Assembly (NCBI GenBank): GCA_003024785.1
Contig: PUQB01000192.1
Coordinates: forward strand, 256,751-320,750
Origin: Selaginella tamariscina
Taxonomy: Eukaryota; Streptophyta; Lycopodiopsida; Selaginellales; Selaginellaceae
Direction of reading: 5' to 3'
DNA length: 64,000 nucleotides
Shown here in pieces: positions 47,577 through 57,395 of this stretch; positions within the stretch are counted from its first letter, which is position 1; every line of letters starts with the position of its first letter. A model generated the notes under the pieces. That model saw only the letters and a program-made list of their open reading frames with translations. It was not told where the DNA came from and made no database searches. A program made the position numbers and the translations under genes.

Positions 47577-49414
47577 TGTTAGAGTTTTAACCCAAAAGGC
47601 CAACACGTGGCAACACGTGGCTGCTAGGTGGCCATTTGGCGTCATCACCCTGTGTGAGCAACGCTAAGTTTCCCAGAACAACCCCAACGACCCCTAGGGT
47701 TAGACTCTAATGCCCAAGTGCACAGAGACTTAGGGTTTAGCCTAAGTCTCCCTAGAGTGTCTGCCCCCAGAACCCTTGAGGGATAACCCTAGTTAACTTA
47801 GGGTTTAGCCTAAGTCTCCCTAGAGTGTCTACCCCCAAAACCCTTGAGGGATAACCTAGTTGACTTAGGGTTTAGCCTAAGTCTCCCTAGAGTGTCTACC
47901 CCCAAAACCCTTGAGGGATAACCCTAGTTGACTTAGGGTCTTGCCCTAGAAGACCTAGATAGGCTCATGCCCTAACCCCCATCAAGGAGACATGTGTTTC
48001 ACACATACCCCTAGACAGAGCTAAGGCATTGTCACTTACCCCTTGAGGAATCACCCTCATCCGGGAGTACAACCCCTTTAGGGCGACAAGGGGTACCCTG
48101 AACCACGACTAACCCCTAAGGGTTTGAGTGGCCAAGTTATACCCTAGACCTAGAGCTAGTACTTAATGAGGACACGAGTGTGCACCGTAGGCGAACACGA
48201 GTGTCCTGCTAAGCAAACTCTCTAAGGCTAGGTTTGGGATAACCCTAAGCACATGACCTTGCGAGTGCCTCACGAAAGGACTCTTGCTAACATGTTTAGG
48301 TTGTTCAACCCTTGAATTCCAAGGAGAACACTCCCCTAGCCAAGCCAAGCACACCTAGTTATGAGACCTAACCTCCCTTGAGCGGATGCCCAAGGCTTAG
48401 CACCCTAGTGCAAGCACAAGCATGTCTGTTTGCTAAAGTATCCAACCCCTTGGCGACAAGCCCATGACATAACCCCAAAGGGCGTGCCTCAGGCGTTGTA
48501 CCATGTGACGTTTAGCCCAGTGTCACATCTCCATGTGACACTGCCTTCCCCGATGTGGGCTATCATGCCATAGCCCTTAGATTCAAGAGTTGCACCAAGT
48601 ACCACAAACGTGGCTCCTAAATGCTAACTCTAGAACCCCTCTATGAACCCTCAGGAACCAAGTAACGTGAACATGTCAAACAAGATCCCACGCCCACAGT
48701 TGGACAAGGACACGGATGTGCCTTGCTTGGCCGTGAGTGCTACACCTAGCTTGACGTGGAGGAGGGGAGGCTGGAGACAAGCCTCAACCTCTGCCTCTTG
48801 AAACGTGCATTCCGACAAGACCTCCCAGGCATGGATTCGCCAACGTTAAGGGTAAGCTACCCTGAAGGTGGGACGTACCCCTGGCATCTGGAAGTTAGGG
48901 CGGCACAACAGAGGGTTGTGCCTTGACGACACAAGCTAGAGCTTGCACCGGGAGAAGAGTAACGAGCTTAGTCATGAACCTAGGAACCCTCACTCCTATA
49001 TACTACCTTATTTATGTGACAGAGCCCCCCCCCTATTTTCCTGTTTACATAAGTGGGCTAGCACTGAAATCTCATTCCCAGAGGGAACATACTTGGTGAG
49101 TTATCCATCAACCCCTAAACCCTAACCTGTCAAACCTGGGTATTTCTAAGCATATCCGACATGCCGAACTCACCGGAACTAGCCATTAATCCAACCGGGA
49201 CATGGAAAATGAGGGTAAGAGTTTTTTAGAAGGTAAGTGCTACTTCACTTAGAGTTTCTCGAGATATCTAAGGACAGCCGGCCGAACTACCCCTAAACAC
49301 CTAAGTGCACTAAGCGGGGCTGTTTCTCACTACATCTAGGGCTTGTCAACATAGTATAGTAGGTAACAACAGTCAACGTCCAAATAAAGAGGAGTCATAG
49401 TAAAAACTATTACA
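47577..49414 (-). mobile_element. Solo LTR of a related Ty3 family, inverted, inside the integrase
   Basis: Read on the minus strand it starts TGTAATAGTTTTTACTATGA and ends AAAACTCTAACA, closely parallel to the host element's LTR (TGTCATAG...CTCTGACA). It is flanked by CATGC on both sides (47572-47576 and 49415-49419). It is 1838 bp long, about twice the host LTR. The extra length holds direct repeats of GACTTAGGGTTTAGCCTAAG with ACCCTTGAGGGATAA at about 47730-47940. No internal coding region remains, so it is a product of LTR-LTR recombination. Confidence 0.85.
47725..47945 (+). repeat. Tandem repeats of about 80 bp within the solo LTR
   Basis: The phrase TTAGGGTTTAGCCTAAGTCT, CCCTAGAGTGTCT, CCCTTGAGGGATAACC occurs three times with a period of about 80 bp. 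Confidence 0.75.
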
Positions 49415-49976
49415 CATGCCCCACATGTCAATAGGTGAAGAGTCGATCGCAAAAACAAACTGGGAAGTTGCAGTGTTACCGATTCTAGAGCGGCCATTTC
49501 AAAGTGTTACTTTGGACTTTATCATGGGATTGTCAAAAGCTTGTGGTTTTAATGCTCTCATGGTGGTGGTTGATCAATTTTCAAAGGTTGCTCATTTTGT
49601 TCCAACTGTAAAGACACTAAATGCAAAACAAACAACAAAGTTGTTCTTCCACGAAATCGTAAAAGTGCATGAACTATTGAAAACCATGATCTTAGATTGG
49701 GATCCTCAGTTTACAGGGAAGTTTTGTGGAACGTTGTTTAAGTAATTTGGTACGATGCTAAAGTTCAGTACGGCTTACCATCCGCAAACAGATAGTCAAA
49801 CGAAGAGGGTGAACCGACAAGTCGAGGATTATCTCAGATGCTATGTTCAAGGTGATCAACTTGATTGGGTTGAACACTTGGATATGGTTGAGATATGTTA
49901 TAATAACTCAACACACATTGCGATCAGGTGTAGCCCGATGGAAGTGTTAACTGGGAATAAGGGTGGTATTCCTTAG
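49415..49976 (+). pseudogene. Ty3 integrase catalytic core
   Basis: Resumes HMCQ at the second Cys pair, then TLDFIMGLSKACGFNALMVV (first Asp), DQFSKVAHFVPT, LDWDPQFTGKFC (second Asp) and, after a TAA at 49743, STAYHPQTDSQTKRVNRQVE with the usual catalytic Glu position (QTEx) read as Asp-Ser. LRCYVQGDQLDWVEHLDMVE follows. The Glu to Asp change, if real, would weaken or abolish integration. Confidence 0.85.
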
Positions 49977-50139
49977 AGTATGGTGTTACCGAAAGACAAT
50001 ATCAATCGAGTTCCATTTGTAGCAAAGTTCACGGGACAGTTGTATTGGACATGGAAAGCTGCTCATCAAGCGATGGTTGCAGCATAGAAAAGGTATCATC
50101 AGCAGTACAATAAGCATCGGCGGGATGTAGAGTATTAGG

Positions 50140-50602
50140 TTGGGGATATGGTATTGTTGAGTACCAAAAACCTGAAGGTTCCAACAACTCTTTTGAGGAA
50201 GTTTCTATCGCACTACATAGGTCCATACAAGGTGGTGAAGCAAGTAGGGAAAGTGGCTTATGGGTTAGATCTTCCTCCAAAGTTGGGAGGAATACACAAT
50301 GTGTTTCATGTCAGTTTATTCGAACCATTCCACAAGGATGAGAAACATTCGGATAGATATCGTAGTTTACATTGCCTCAAGAATTAGTTGGTGAGGAAAA
50401 AGAATTCGAAGTTGAGGCGATATTAAAGGGGAGGAACATTCATGGGCGGCAAAAATGTAAACGTGAATATCTTGTTAAGTGGAAAGGTTACCCGACATGC
50501 GAGTCGACATGGAAACCATTGGAGAATCTGCAGAACAAGATGAAGGTAGTAAATGAGTTTGAGGTGAGGTCTCAAACTGTTGGTAATGATGATGAGAAAT
50601 AA
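50140..50602 (+). pseudogene. Ty3 integrase C-terminus with chromodomain
   Basis: A GPY/F-type block: YIGPYKVVKQVGKVAYGLDL then IHNVFHVSLFEPFHKD. After a frame change at about 50385, a chromodomain follows: FEVEAILKGRNIHG, REYLVKWKGYPTCESTWKPL, ENLQN. The aromatic cage positions Y, W and W are present in YLVKWKGY and STW. Chromodomains of such elements direct insertion to heterochromatin marks. The stop is at 50600-50602. Confidence 0.9.
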
Positions 50603-50966
50603 AGTGAACCTTTATTTCTTATTAACCTAGGGGTTGACAGAAAAATTTAACTAGAGGTCTCCAATATAAATTCTAGTTAACTTACAAGAAATTAACTAAC
50701 TTGTTGTTTGTGTCAGGTGACGATTTTGCAGACATGCAAAAGGTCTCCAAGTGACTTCTTGTCACAGGTGGTGCCTCCGGTAGCTGAGTTGTCGCTCAGT
50801 GAACGACGATTCTAAAGTACTTGGCTTTGCGTAATGCAAGGGGGCAATAAAACTTGTGAACTTTTTGCTGATTCGCATAAAGTGATTAGCGTTAGTTTTC
50901 AATTAATTTTTCCTAACCTAGTCTAGTCTTGGAGTTAGACGTTGACATTTTCAAAGGTGGGGAATG
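50603..50966 (+). other. Ty3 3' non-coding region with polypurine tract
   Basis: No gene. The purine-rich AAAGGTGGGGAATG directly before the 3' LTR fits the plus-strand primer. Confidence 0.7.
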
Positions 50967-51912
50967 TGTCATAGTTTTTATTATGACTCAACCCTTTACT
51001 TTGGGGTTTGACTGTTGTTACCTACCGAGTATGACGAACCCTATATGTAGTAGAAACAGGCCCACTTAGTGCACTTGGGTATTTGGTGATGGTCCGGCCG
51101 GGTGTCATTAGGGATTTATAGGAAACTCTAGGTGAAGCTAGAACTTACCTTCTAGAAAACTCTCAAGGTTAGGGTTTTTCTGCAAAGTATAGCTTGTTAA
51201 AAAAGGGTTAGGGACACCCCTAGGGTTGACCTAACACTAGGGTTGCCCTAACCCCACGCCCTAATACCCCCCTAGGGGTTAAGTTTAGGGTTAGGTTAGG
51301 ACAACTCATTTTCACTAAGGGCTGGCTTTTCTGTGCCAGCCCACTTACCCATTTGGGGGGGGGGGGGGTTCGTCACATAAATAAGGTAGAGTATATGTAG
51401 TGAGGCTTCCTGGGTTCAAAAGAGAGCTCGTTAACCTCTTACCGGTGCAAGCTAAGCTTGTGTCGTCAAGGCGCAACCCTCTATTGTGCCGCCCAAACTT
51501 CCACACGATAGGGTACGTCCCACCCTAGGGTTAGACTATCCTTATCGTTGGCAGGATATTACCTTTGTGACAGGGGTACGTTACTTCCAAGGAGTTAGTT
51601 AAACTCTTTGGGTCGAAAACCTGCTTGCAAGCTTAAAGGCATTGCCCAAGTCCACGTTCCGCAGAACTAGTGGTTGAGGCCTTGCTCCAGCTGCCTCAAC
51701 CACGCCAAGCTAGGAACGACACTTATAGCTCAGCTAGTCCGTGTATCCTGATTCACAAGGTGAGTCTCGTTTGTGGACTTGGTTATAAGTTCCTAAGGGT
51801 TGGGTTCCTAATATGGGTTACTTTACCAAATTCCGTGAGGTTTCCAGAGAGGGGATTCAAGGGTTGGCACCTAGCGAGCCGCCTTTGTGGCACCAAGTAA
51901 AAACTCTGACAC
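50967..51912 (+). repeat. 3' LTR of the Ty3 element
   Basis: 946 bp, TGTCATAG...CTCTGACA, followed by CCTAA. It contains a run of about 14 G near 51355-51368. Confidence 0.95.
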
Positions 51913-51957
51913 CTAAAGAAAAGGTCACGTCAGTGTGCCGAGATTTAAAGAAAAATA

Positions 51958-52867
51958 CCTTCAATGATTTGTAAAAGGTTCAAGTTTTGAGAGTAAATTA
52001 ATGTACGAGACTTCTCCTTCTTCCTTGAAAAGTTCTTCAAAGATGAGTTCACATGCAGCTTGAAACTCAATCACTCGTTGATTGGTTCGCAGACTACTTT
52101 TTACCACATTGCTAACACTAGCTCTGGCATGCTGAACATTTGAAACTGACATTGAGGGGCTGACTGGATGCTGATGAATACCTCTATGAATGAACAACCT
52201 TGTAAAAGAAATGTCGTCTAGTAGAATGTAGTACACATAAGCCAGACAAGTGTGCACTAGCAATGGCTCCTCTCTACAATGCTTACATTTCATGCCTTTT
52301 ACTTTGCTTGACTCAGTTGTCTTCGCCTTCTCCACAACACCCTTGAAGTGACATTCATTTGCTTTCTTCTCAAAAGCCAAGTAGGGGCAGGTAGCATTTT
52401 TGCATTTGAGATGTCCGACACATGAACTTCGACTAACTCGCACCGAAACATGCCAGTGTGTTGTGCTCGGGTGTGTCCAATGGTAGCAGCCATTCTTGCA
52501 ATTCATCCCCAAGTACTTCTCTGTGCTTTCTTTCTTTGGAGGAAGTTCGTAAATGACATTTCTATTGTATATTTCGGTAGTTCAGAGACTTGTTTAACTT
52601 CAGACGAACCAATGAGATCCTTTCCTATCCTACATTTGTCTGCTCTTAGAAGACATACCAGCATGGATTCTTCATGCTCCTTTGTCCGCAACCTGAACAA
52701 CAGGCCCTTTGCCGGGCACAATGTGTAAAAGACAATTGAACCACATGTATACTAAACCAACAAGGAATGTTTAAAGCAATGTGAAGATCATGTTCAAACA
52801 CAAAAGCATTTCCATCTTCATCGACTGGGAAATCTTTGTCAATGCATTCATAGGTAACTCTGGCCAT
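51958..52867 (-). pseudogene. MULE-type transposase, N-terminal part with zinc-finger region
   Basis: The start at 52867 reads MARVTYECIDKDFPVDEDGN then LHIALNIPCWFSIHVVQLSF. Frame shifts near 52720 and 52505 lead through KGLLFRLRTKEHEESMLVCL and SELPKYTIEMSFTNFLQRK to MNCKNGCYHWTHPSTTHWHV, HLKCKNATCPYLAF, MKCKHCREEPLLVHTCLAYV and TRLFIHRGIHQHP. The Cys pairs followed by R-x-G-x-H-x-H resemble FLYWCH/WRKY-GCM1-type zinc fingers that precede many MULE cores. The block ends with CELIFEELFKEEG and LLSKLEPFTNH, then a donor near 51958. The intron would be about 45 bp before the Ty3 inserted; the next exon is at 42842. Confidence 0.6.
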
Positions 52868-53333
52868 GACAACGCAAGGAGAAAGCTCGGTGGTTTAGGA
52901 AAGCAAAATAAAAGATTAAACACACTCTCGTTTGCCCAAAAAAATTATAATCGTTAATAATAAACATAAACACACTTTTGTATATAATTAATTCTACGCT
53001 GCCCAAATCACAATGTTCTTAATGCTATCCTCTCTAGTATCACCAATGTAATTTAATTATTACTTTTTATGATATGAAATATCTTCACCTTTACCAATTA
53101 TTCACATATTTTAATATTAACCCTAAATTTTAATGCCACATTTATTCCGTCGGGTTTACTGTTTTTATTGTGGCTAGGGTTTTTTGGTAAATAGAGTTTA
53201 TTATTTCCATTGCGGCTAGGGTTTTTTCTATCTCAAATCTGATATCTGAAATCTCCTCCAAGGGGCCTGAGAGGTAGCATCATTCATTTCGAGTCGATTC
53301 GTGTAGCACCCAAGTAAACCAGTCGAGATTTCT
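52868..53333. promoter_or_regulatory. Shared divergent promoter region of the two MULE genes
   Basis: The space of about 430-465 bp between the transposase start and the first leader repeat of the methyltransferase-like gene. AT-rich, with no coding frame. A bidirectional promoter is inferred from position only. Confidence 0.4.
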
Positions 53334-53913
53334 GTGCCGATTTAAATTGTCGACACCATCCTACTCATCGGCAGCCACAAGGTTTGTTCAATTTCTTTTT
53401 CTTTAATTTGCGGCTCAAGTATCCATATCACAATGTGTTTTTTTTTATGCCAGAGTTAAAGGGTCTTCTTATTTGTGCCGTCTGAGAGAGACGGCACCAT
53501 CCTGGCTCAGTCGACAGCCACAAGGTTTGTTCAATTTTATTTTTTTTTGATTTGCACCTCAAGTATCCATATCACAATGTTTTTTTTTTTATTCCAAAGT
53601 TAAAGGGTCTTCCCATTTGTGCCGTCTAAGAGAGACGGCACCATCCTGGCTTAGTCAGTAGCCACAAGGTCTGTTCAATTTCTTTTTCTTTAATTTGTGG
53701 CCCAAGTATTCATATCACAATGTGTTTTTTTTTTATGCCAGAGTTAAAGGGTCTTCCCATTTGTGCCATCTGAGAGGGACGGCACCATCCTAGCTCAATC
53801 GACATACATCATACATCATTTCATCTGTGCCATCTGAGAGGGTCAGCACCAACTGGTCTCAATTGGTAGGTTTTGCTCATCGACTTTTTTGTGCCGACTG
53901 AGAGGGTCAGCAC
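53334..53913 (+). repeat. Tandem leader repeats with a GTGCCGTCT/AGACGGCAC hairpin
   Basis: Hairpin cores begin at 53334, 53475, 53619, 53763, 53827 and 53891. The first four are about 141-144 bp apart, the last two about 64 bp. At 53475-53497 and 53619-53641 the arms GTGCCGTC and GACGGCAC pair perfectly around a purine loop. Each long unit also carries ACAAG/GTTTGTTC and ATGCCAG/AGTTAAAG, which look like a 5' and a 3' splice site, so the leader may be a repeated non-coding exon and intron. The last unit runs into a clean intron (53941-54009) before the ATG at 54021. Confidence 0.75.
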
Positions 53914-54020
53914 CATCTAGCCTAAGTCACCAGCCACAAGGTTAGTCATCTTTGGTTTTTGTTTTTCCTTTTGTCTCCGAATCAATTGACTTGTGTGTTT
54001 GCTTTCCAGAGTCTGCAAAA

Positions 54021-57000
54021 TGGTGAGAGCTTCAAAACGTCTACAAGAGCTTGTGCCTGATGAAGAGCCACGGGAAGAGAAGAAGATATCGAAGCATAAG
54101 CGAGGAAAGAGAGGAGAACCATCTAATGTAGCAAAGGAGGATCCTCCAGTGACTCAGCCTCAAGTAGTACCAATTGAGTAGGAGCAACCTCCATCAACCA
54201 TCATAGTTTTCCTAGAGAGCTCGTCGCAGTTGCCTCCTCATCCGCTGAGGTTGCAGTCCTGAAAGAGCAAGTGCAGATGACAAAGGCAGTTGAAACTCTT
54301 TCTTCTTTTAGCGAGGATGACTTGGAGGAGGCAGTCAGCAAAAGAGAGGCCGTGGGAAAGCTGATCCAAAAGGCAAGAAGGCGAAGAGCGATAAGGAGCC
54401 GAAGGAGTTATACAGCATACTGGCCAGCTTGCATTTGGAAAGCTCAACGAACCTGCTCTACAAAATTACTATTAAGGGACTTGGTGATCCTCCTGAGGTG
54501 CCAATCTGTAGAATGCATTCGAATGAGGTGGTTCCTAGGGGACTTGGACATGCTGGTGTCATCATTGAAGAAGGCTGGTTATCTATGCAACACGGCCTTG
54601 TTCATTATGTCCATCGGAGATCCACTCACTGCTGAGGAGTTATCGAAGCTGTCAAAGGACACGATTCAGTACGAGCAGCACTAGTCTTTCAAGCAAGCTC
54701 TTACTCACCTGAAGTACAAACAGTGGGCTTCGAGGTTGTCAAACCAGAAGTTCAGCTGCTGGGACGGGAACCATAAGTTACAGGCTTTGCAAAAGCTCTA
54801 CCGGGAGGATGCAGAGGACAACCAACGATGGACTTTGCCTTCGATCGAGTTTCATCTCCACAGAGAACCTCGACAATCCTCAACTAGTTTCGATGTTGCA
54901 ATCGATAAACATGTGAGTATTTTCTTTTCTTTTCGTTAAGAGTCAGACTTACAGTTTCAATGAACAGATCTTCAACAACATCTATGGAAACAAACACTAC
55001 CACATATTCTCCTCGCTGTAAAGACGGTCTGCACTAGTACTGAAGGAAGTCAGAAAATCCTCGAGTCACTCATGGAGGTTGATCGTCTTGAGGTGCGAAA
55101 GTGGAAGGAGAGTGCAACAGGAAAGGCGGCTTGGCATCCTCTTCTGAACCTGATCTACACAAAGATTCTTTTCAAGGTAACCTTTGGTTTGATTGATAGG
55201 AAAAAGTTTTTAACTTATTCTATGTGCAGAATGAGATCAACGATGATCTCGACAGAGCAGTCACCAGTGCTAAAGGCAATCCACAACTTGAACTGAACCT
55301 GAAGCAGCTAGTGTACAAGAAGCATGACAAGCATATGCACAAGTTCCTCTCTATCATAGACCCAGAGTTGGGGGAGGAGTGGTTCCAAAAGGTGACGAAC
55401 ATCTCTCATAAGTAGTGTTACTGGATGGGCATTGAGAAGCTGTATGCGATGTCAACATCAAAGATTTCAAACATGCTACGACTCCGATACTTGAACAAGC
55501 TCACTCGTCTTGAATTTAAGGCAGAACAATAGACACTTGGGCTACCAGGCATGCAGGACAAAGAGTGGATCAAGTGGTTCACCTTGGACTTGTATTGGAA
55601 GGCTATGCGCAAGGAAGCCATTCAGATCCTTAAGGGACTGTGAGAGGATGGTGAAGAAGTTGGAACGGATGTCGACTTTATAAGTTGGTTTGATGAGATC
55701 CGAACTCGAAGCAAGTGCCTAGTCTTTCAGCCCTTCATGACTGCATATGGTTCACTTATTTGATGGAGCTGAATGAGTTTCTGGAGCATGAGGAGTCTGC
55801 ACGTCGGATGATATGGAGGTAAGCTTTCATTCTAGCATTGCTACTAACTAACTTTGTGTTACATGTTCATACTAGCGAAGAAAATGGCACCGTCTCAGAC
55901 AATGAAGCTGTGGACAGATCATATAAGCGAGCCTCACATTTGGTCGAAGAGCAAAGGAGCTCTAACACCATTCAAACGCGAGCATGTTTCATTTTGGCTC
56001 GACTATCTGTCGCAGCAGCCACCAGCTTGGGAGAGCTCACTGTTTGATGTGCATGCCAATGATCTTTCAATGATTGTTTGGGAGTCGGACGAAGTAGAGG
56101 CTATCAAGAAGAGCAAATGAAGAAGACAGTGCGGAAGACATCTACACCTGCAAAGGCATCAGGAGTGGGACCAACAGCACCTCCGCCTGCAATCGACTTT
56201 ACACTCAATGAGGTGCAGCCACTTGTAGTTGGTTTGGACATCAAGGATGACCTGATGACCTTCATCCCGACACTGGCTACATCCCATGGATCCTATGACC
56301 TAGCTGTGTGCGATATGGAGGAGAGAGTAGGTCTTTCTTCGAGCCGGGTGCTTCCCAGACAGAGGTGTACACCAAGCTCCGACAACAGGTTGACAAACTA
56401 CATACGGCTGAGTCACAAATGCTGTTCAGAAAGTGGCAGGTGAATACGGCTTCAACCTCGTCATCCTCAACTTGCCCAATGAGCTTGTATATGGAGGTGC
56501 TAGCATCAACAAGGACATTGTGCAGCTAGATCCAGTGAAGTTTGAGGAGGCCTTGCAATTCAGTGGAATGCACTTGGCAGCGAGTGGTTTCATGGTTGTC
56601 TTCACGACTTCTCCTTCGGTTTCGGCAGTAATTTAGGCGGCTGCAATAATCAACCTGGAGGTTGCAGGGACTTACAGCATCTATTGTGCACGAGGCTGGG
56701 GATACCGTGACAAAATTAAGGTACGCTAGCTATTCATGTTCAAGTTTAACTTGGTCTATGTGGCAGGATAACTTGTTGGTTCTCTTGGTGCTGCAAAGCT
56801 TTAAGAAGAAGTCAAAGAAGCCAAACCCTTTGGCGTTGATGAACATGATCCTTGTCAATACTGCCAACCATTTTCAGGAAGCTTGATAAGAAAGTACTTT
56901 GCTTTGTCTATCCTAATGGAAGTTTGTACAGGATGATGATTCAACCGAAGAGTGTTCGACTCATGCAGCTTTTGATCGAGTGTCTCAGTAGACTTGGCGA

Positions 57001-57178
57001 CCTTGTCTGGGATATTGGTTCTAGAATCGGATCATCGTTGTTAACTGCCGTTGAGCTTGGAAGGAATATTATAGGAACCGAGAAGAGTTTTGAACTCTCT
57101 AGGTTGACAACAAACAAGCTTGTAGAGAACATTCGACCAGAGGAAATATCAACTAGACACCTCCACGTCCAAGCCTAG
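54021..57178 (+). pseudogene. N4/N6 amino-methyltransferase-like gene of the MULE
   Basis: Starts MVRASKRLQELVPDEEPREE with a basic stretch (KHKRGKRG). Introns: 54913-54967, 55177-55229, 55819-55875 and 56721-56766, all short with GT-AG. Middle blocks: ELNLKQLVYKKHDKHMHKFL, MKLWTDHISEPHIWSKSKGA and HVSFWLDYLSQQPPAWESSL, of unknown kind. The C-terminal third has SYDLAVCDMEER where methyltransferases of the PF01555 type have the DPPY motif, then YGFNLVILNLPNELVYGGAS. The end is VRLMQLLIECLSRLGDLVWD followed by IGSRIGSSLLTAVELGRNII and GTEKS, matching the GDLVLDPF-GSGTT-AA-ELGR-IGIE block. Motif IV before motif I is the order of that class. Both key motifs are degenerate and the frame is broken many times, so this copy is inactive. 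Confidence 0.65.
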
Positions 57179-57335
57179 CTAGTGGTTTGAGAACTGCAGC
57201 TTTGCTTAAGATGAAGAAGAAACTTTAGCTAGTGTATATTGAGTAATAAATTAAACTAATATAAAAAAGAATAAGGTAGAAATACAATGGTTTTACTAGA
57301 AGAAAAAAATTTGCACCAATACTTGCCGACCCGAA

Positions 57336-57386
57336 AGAATATTCTAGAATATTCAAGCCCCCCAAGCCTCCAGAATGGCGGCACTT
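57336..57386 (-). repeat. Right terminal inverted similarity (TIR) of the MULE
   Basis: Inverted partner of 40528-40580: GAATATTCTAGAATATTC, then AGCCTCC and GGCGGCACTT on the plus strand. Confidence 0.55.
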
Positions 57387-57395
57387 GAAAATATG
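57387..57395 (+). repeat. Right 9-bp target site duplication of the MULE
   Basis: GAAAATATG, identical to 40519-40527. Confidence 0.65.

Larger units (their letters stand above)
42848..51912 (+). mobile_element. Complete but dead Ty3 chromovirus (LTR retrotransposon)
   Basis: LTRs of 944 and 946 bp, starting TGTCATAG and ending CTCTGACA, flank the internal region and are themselves flanked by CCTAA. Next to the 5' LTR, 43794-43805 reads TGATATCGGAGC, two mismatches from a primer site for initiator Met tRNA (TGGTATCAGAGC). Before the 3' LTR lies a purine tract (AAAGGTGGGGAATG). Order: gag, protease, reverse transcriptase, RNase H, integrase, chromodomain. That order with a C-terminal chromodomain defines chromoviruses. 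Stops, shifts, an in-frame loss of the RT active site and a solo LTR in the integrase make it inactive. The plus-strand element lies antisense to the transposase it interrupts. Confidence 0.95.
40528..57386. mobile_element. Two-gene Mutator-like (MULE) DNA transposon with nested Ty3
   Basis: Ends: 40528 onward reads GGGACTCGGCGAAAAGGAGG then GAATATTCTAGTATATTC. The right end, read in reverse complement from 57386, has GTGCCGCCATTCTGGAGGCT then GAATATTCTAGAATATTC. Both lie directly inside an identical 9-bp sequence. The length without the nested Ty3 is about 7.8 kb. Content: a MULE-type transposase on the minus strand whose 3' end faces the left terminus, and a methyltransferase-like gene on the plus strand whose 3' end faces the right terminus. 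They diverge from a shared region of about 430 bp (52868-53300). Several introns are only 46-69 bp. The boundary call rests on duplication plus imperfect TIRs and needs a second copy to confirm. Confidence 0.6.

Noticed and set aside
43000..51900. Endogenous caulimovirus-type sequence
   Set aside because: LTRs, target duplication, integrase and chromodomain show a Ty3 chromovirus, not a pararetrovirus.
53334..53913. CRISPR-like reading of the regularly spaced hairpin repeats
   Set aside because: The inter-repeat sequence is itself repeated, the repeats diverge, and the context is a plant transposon leader.
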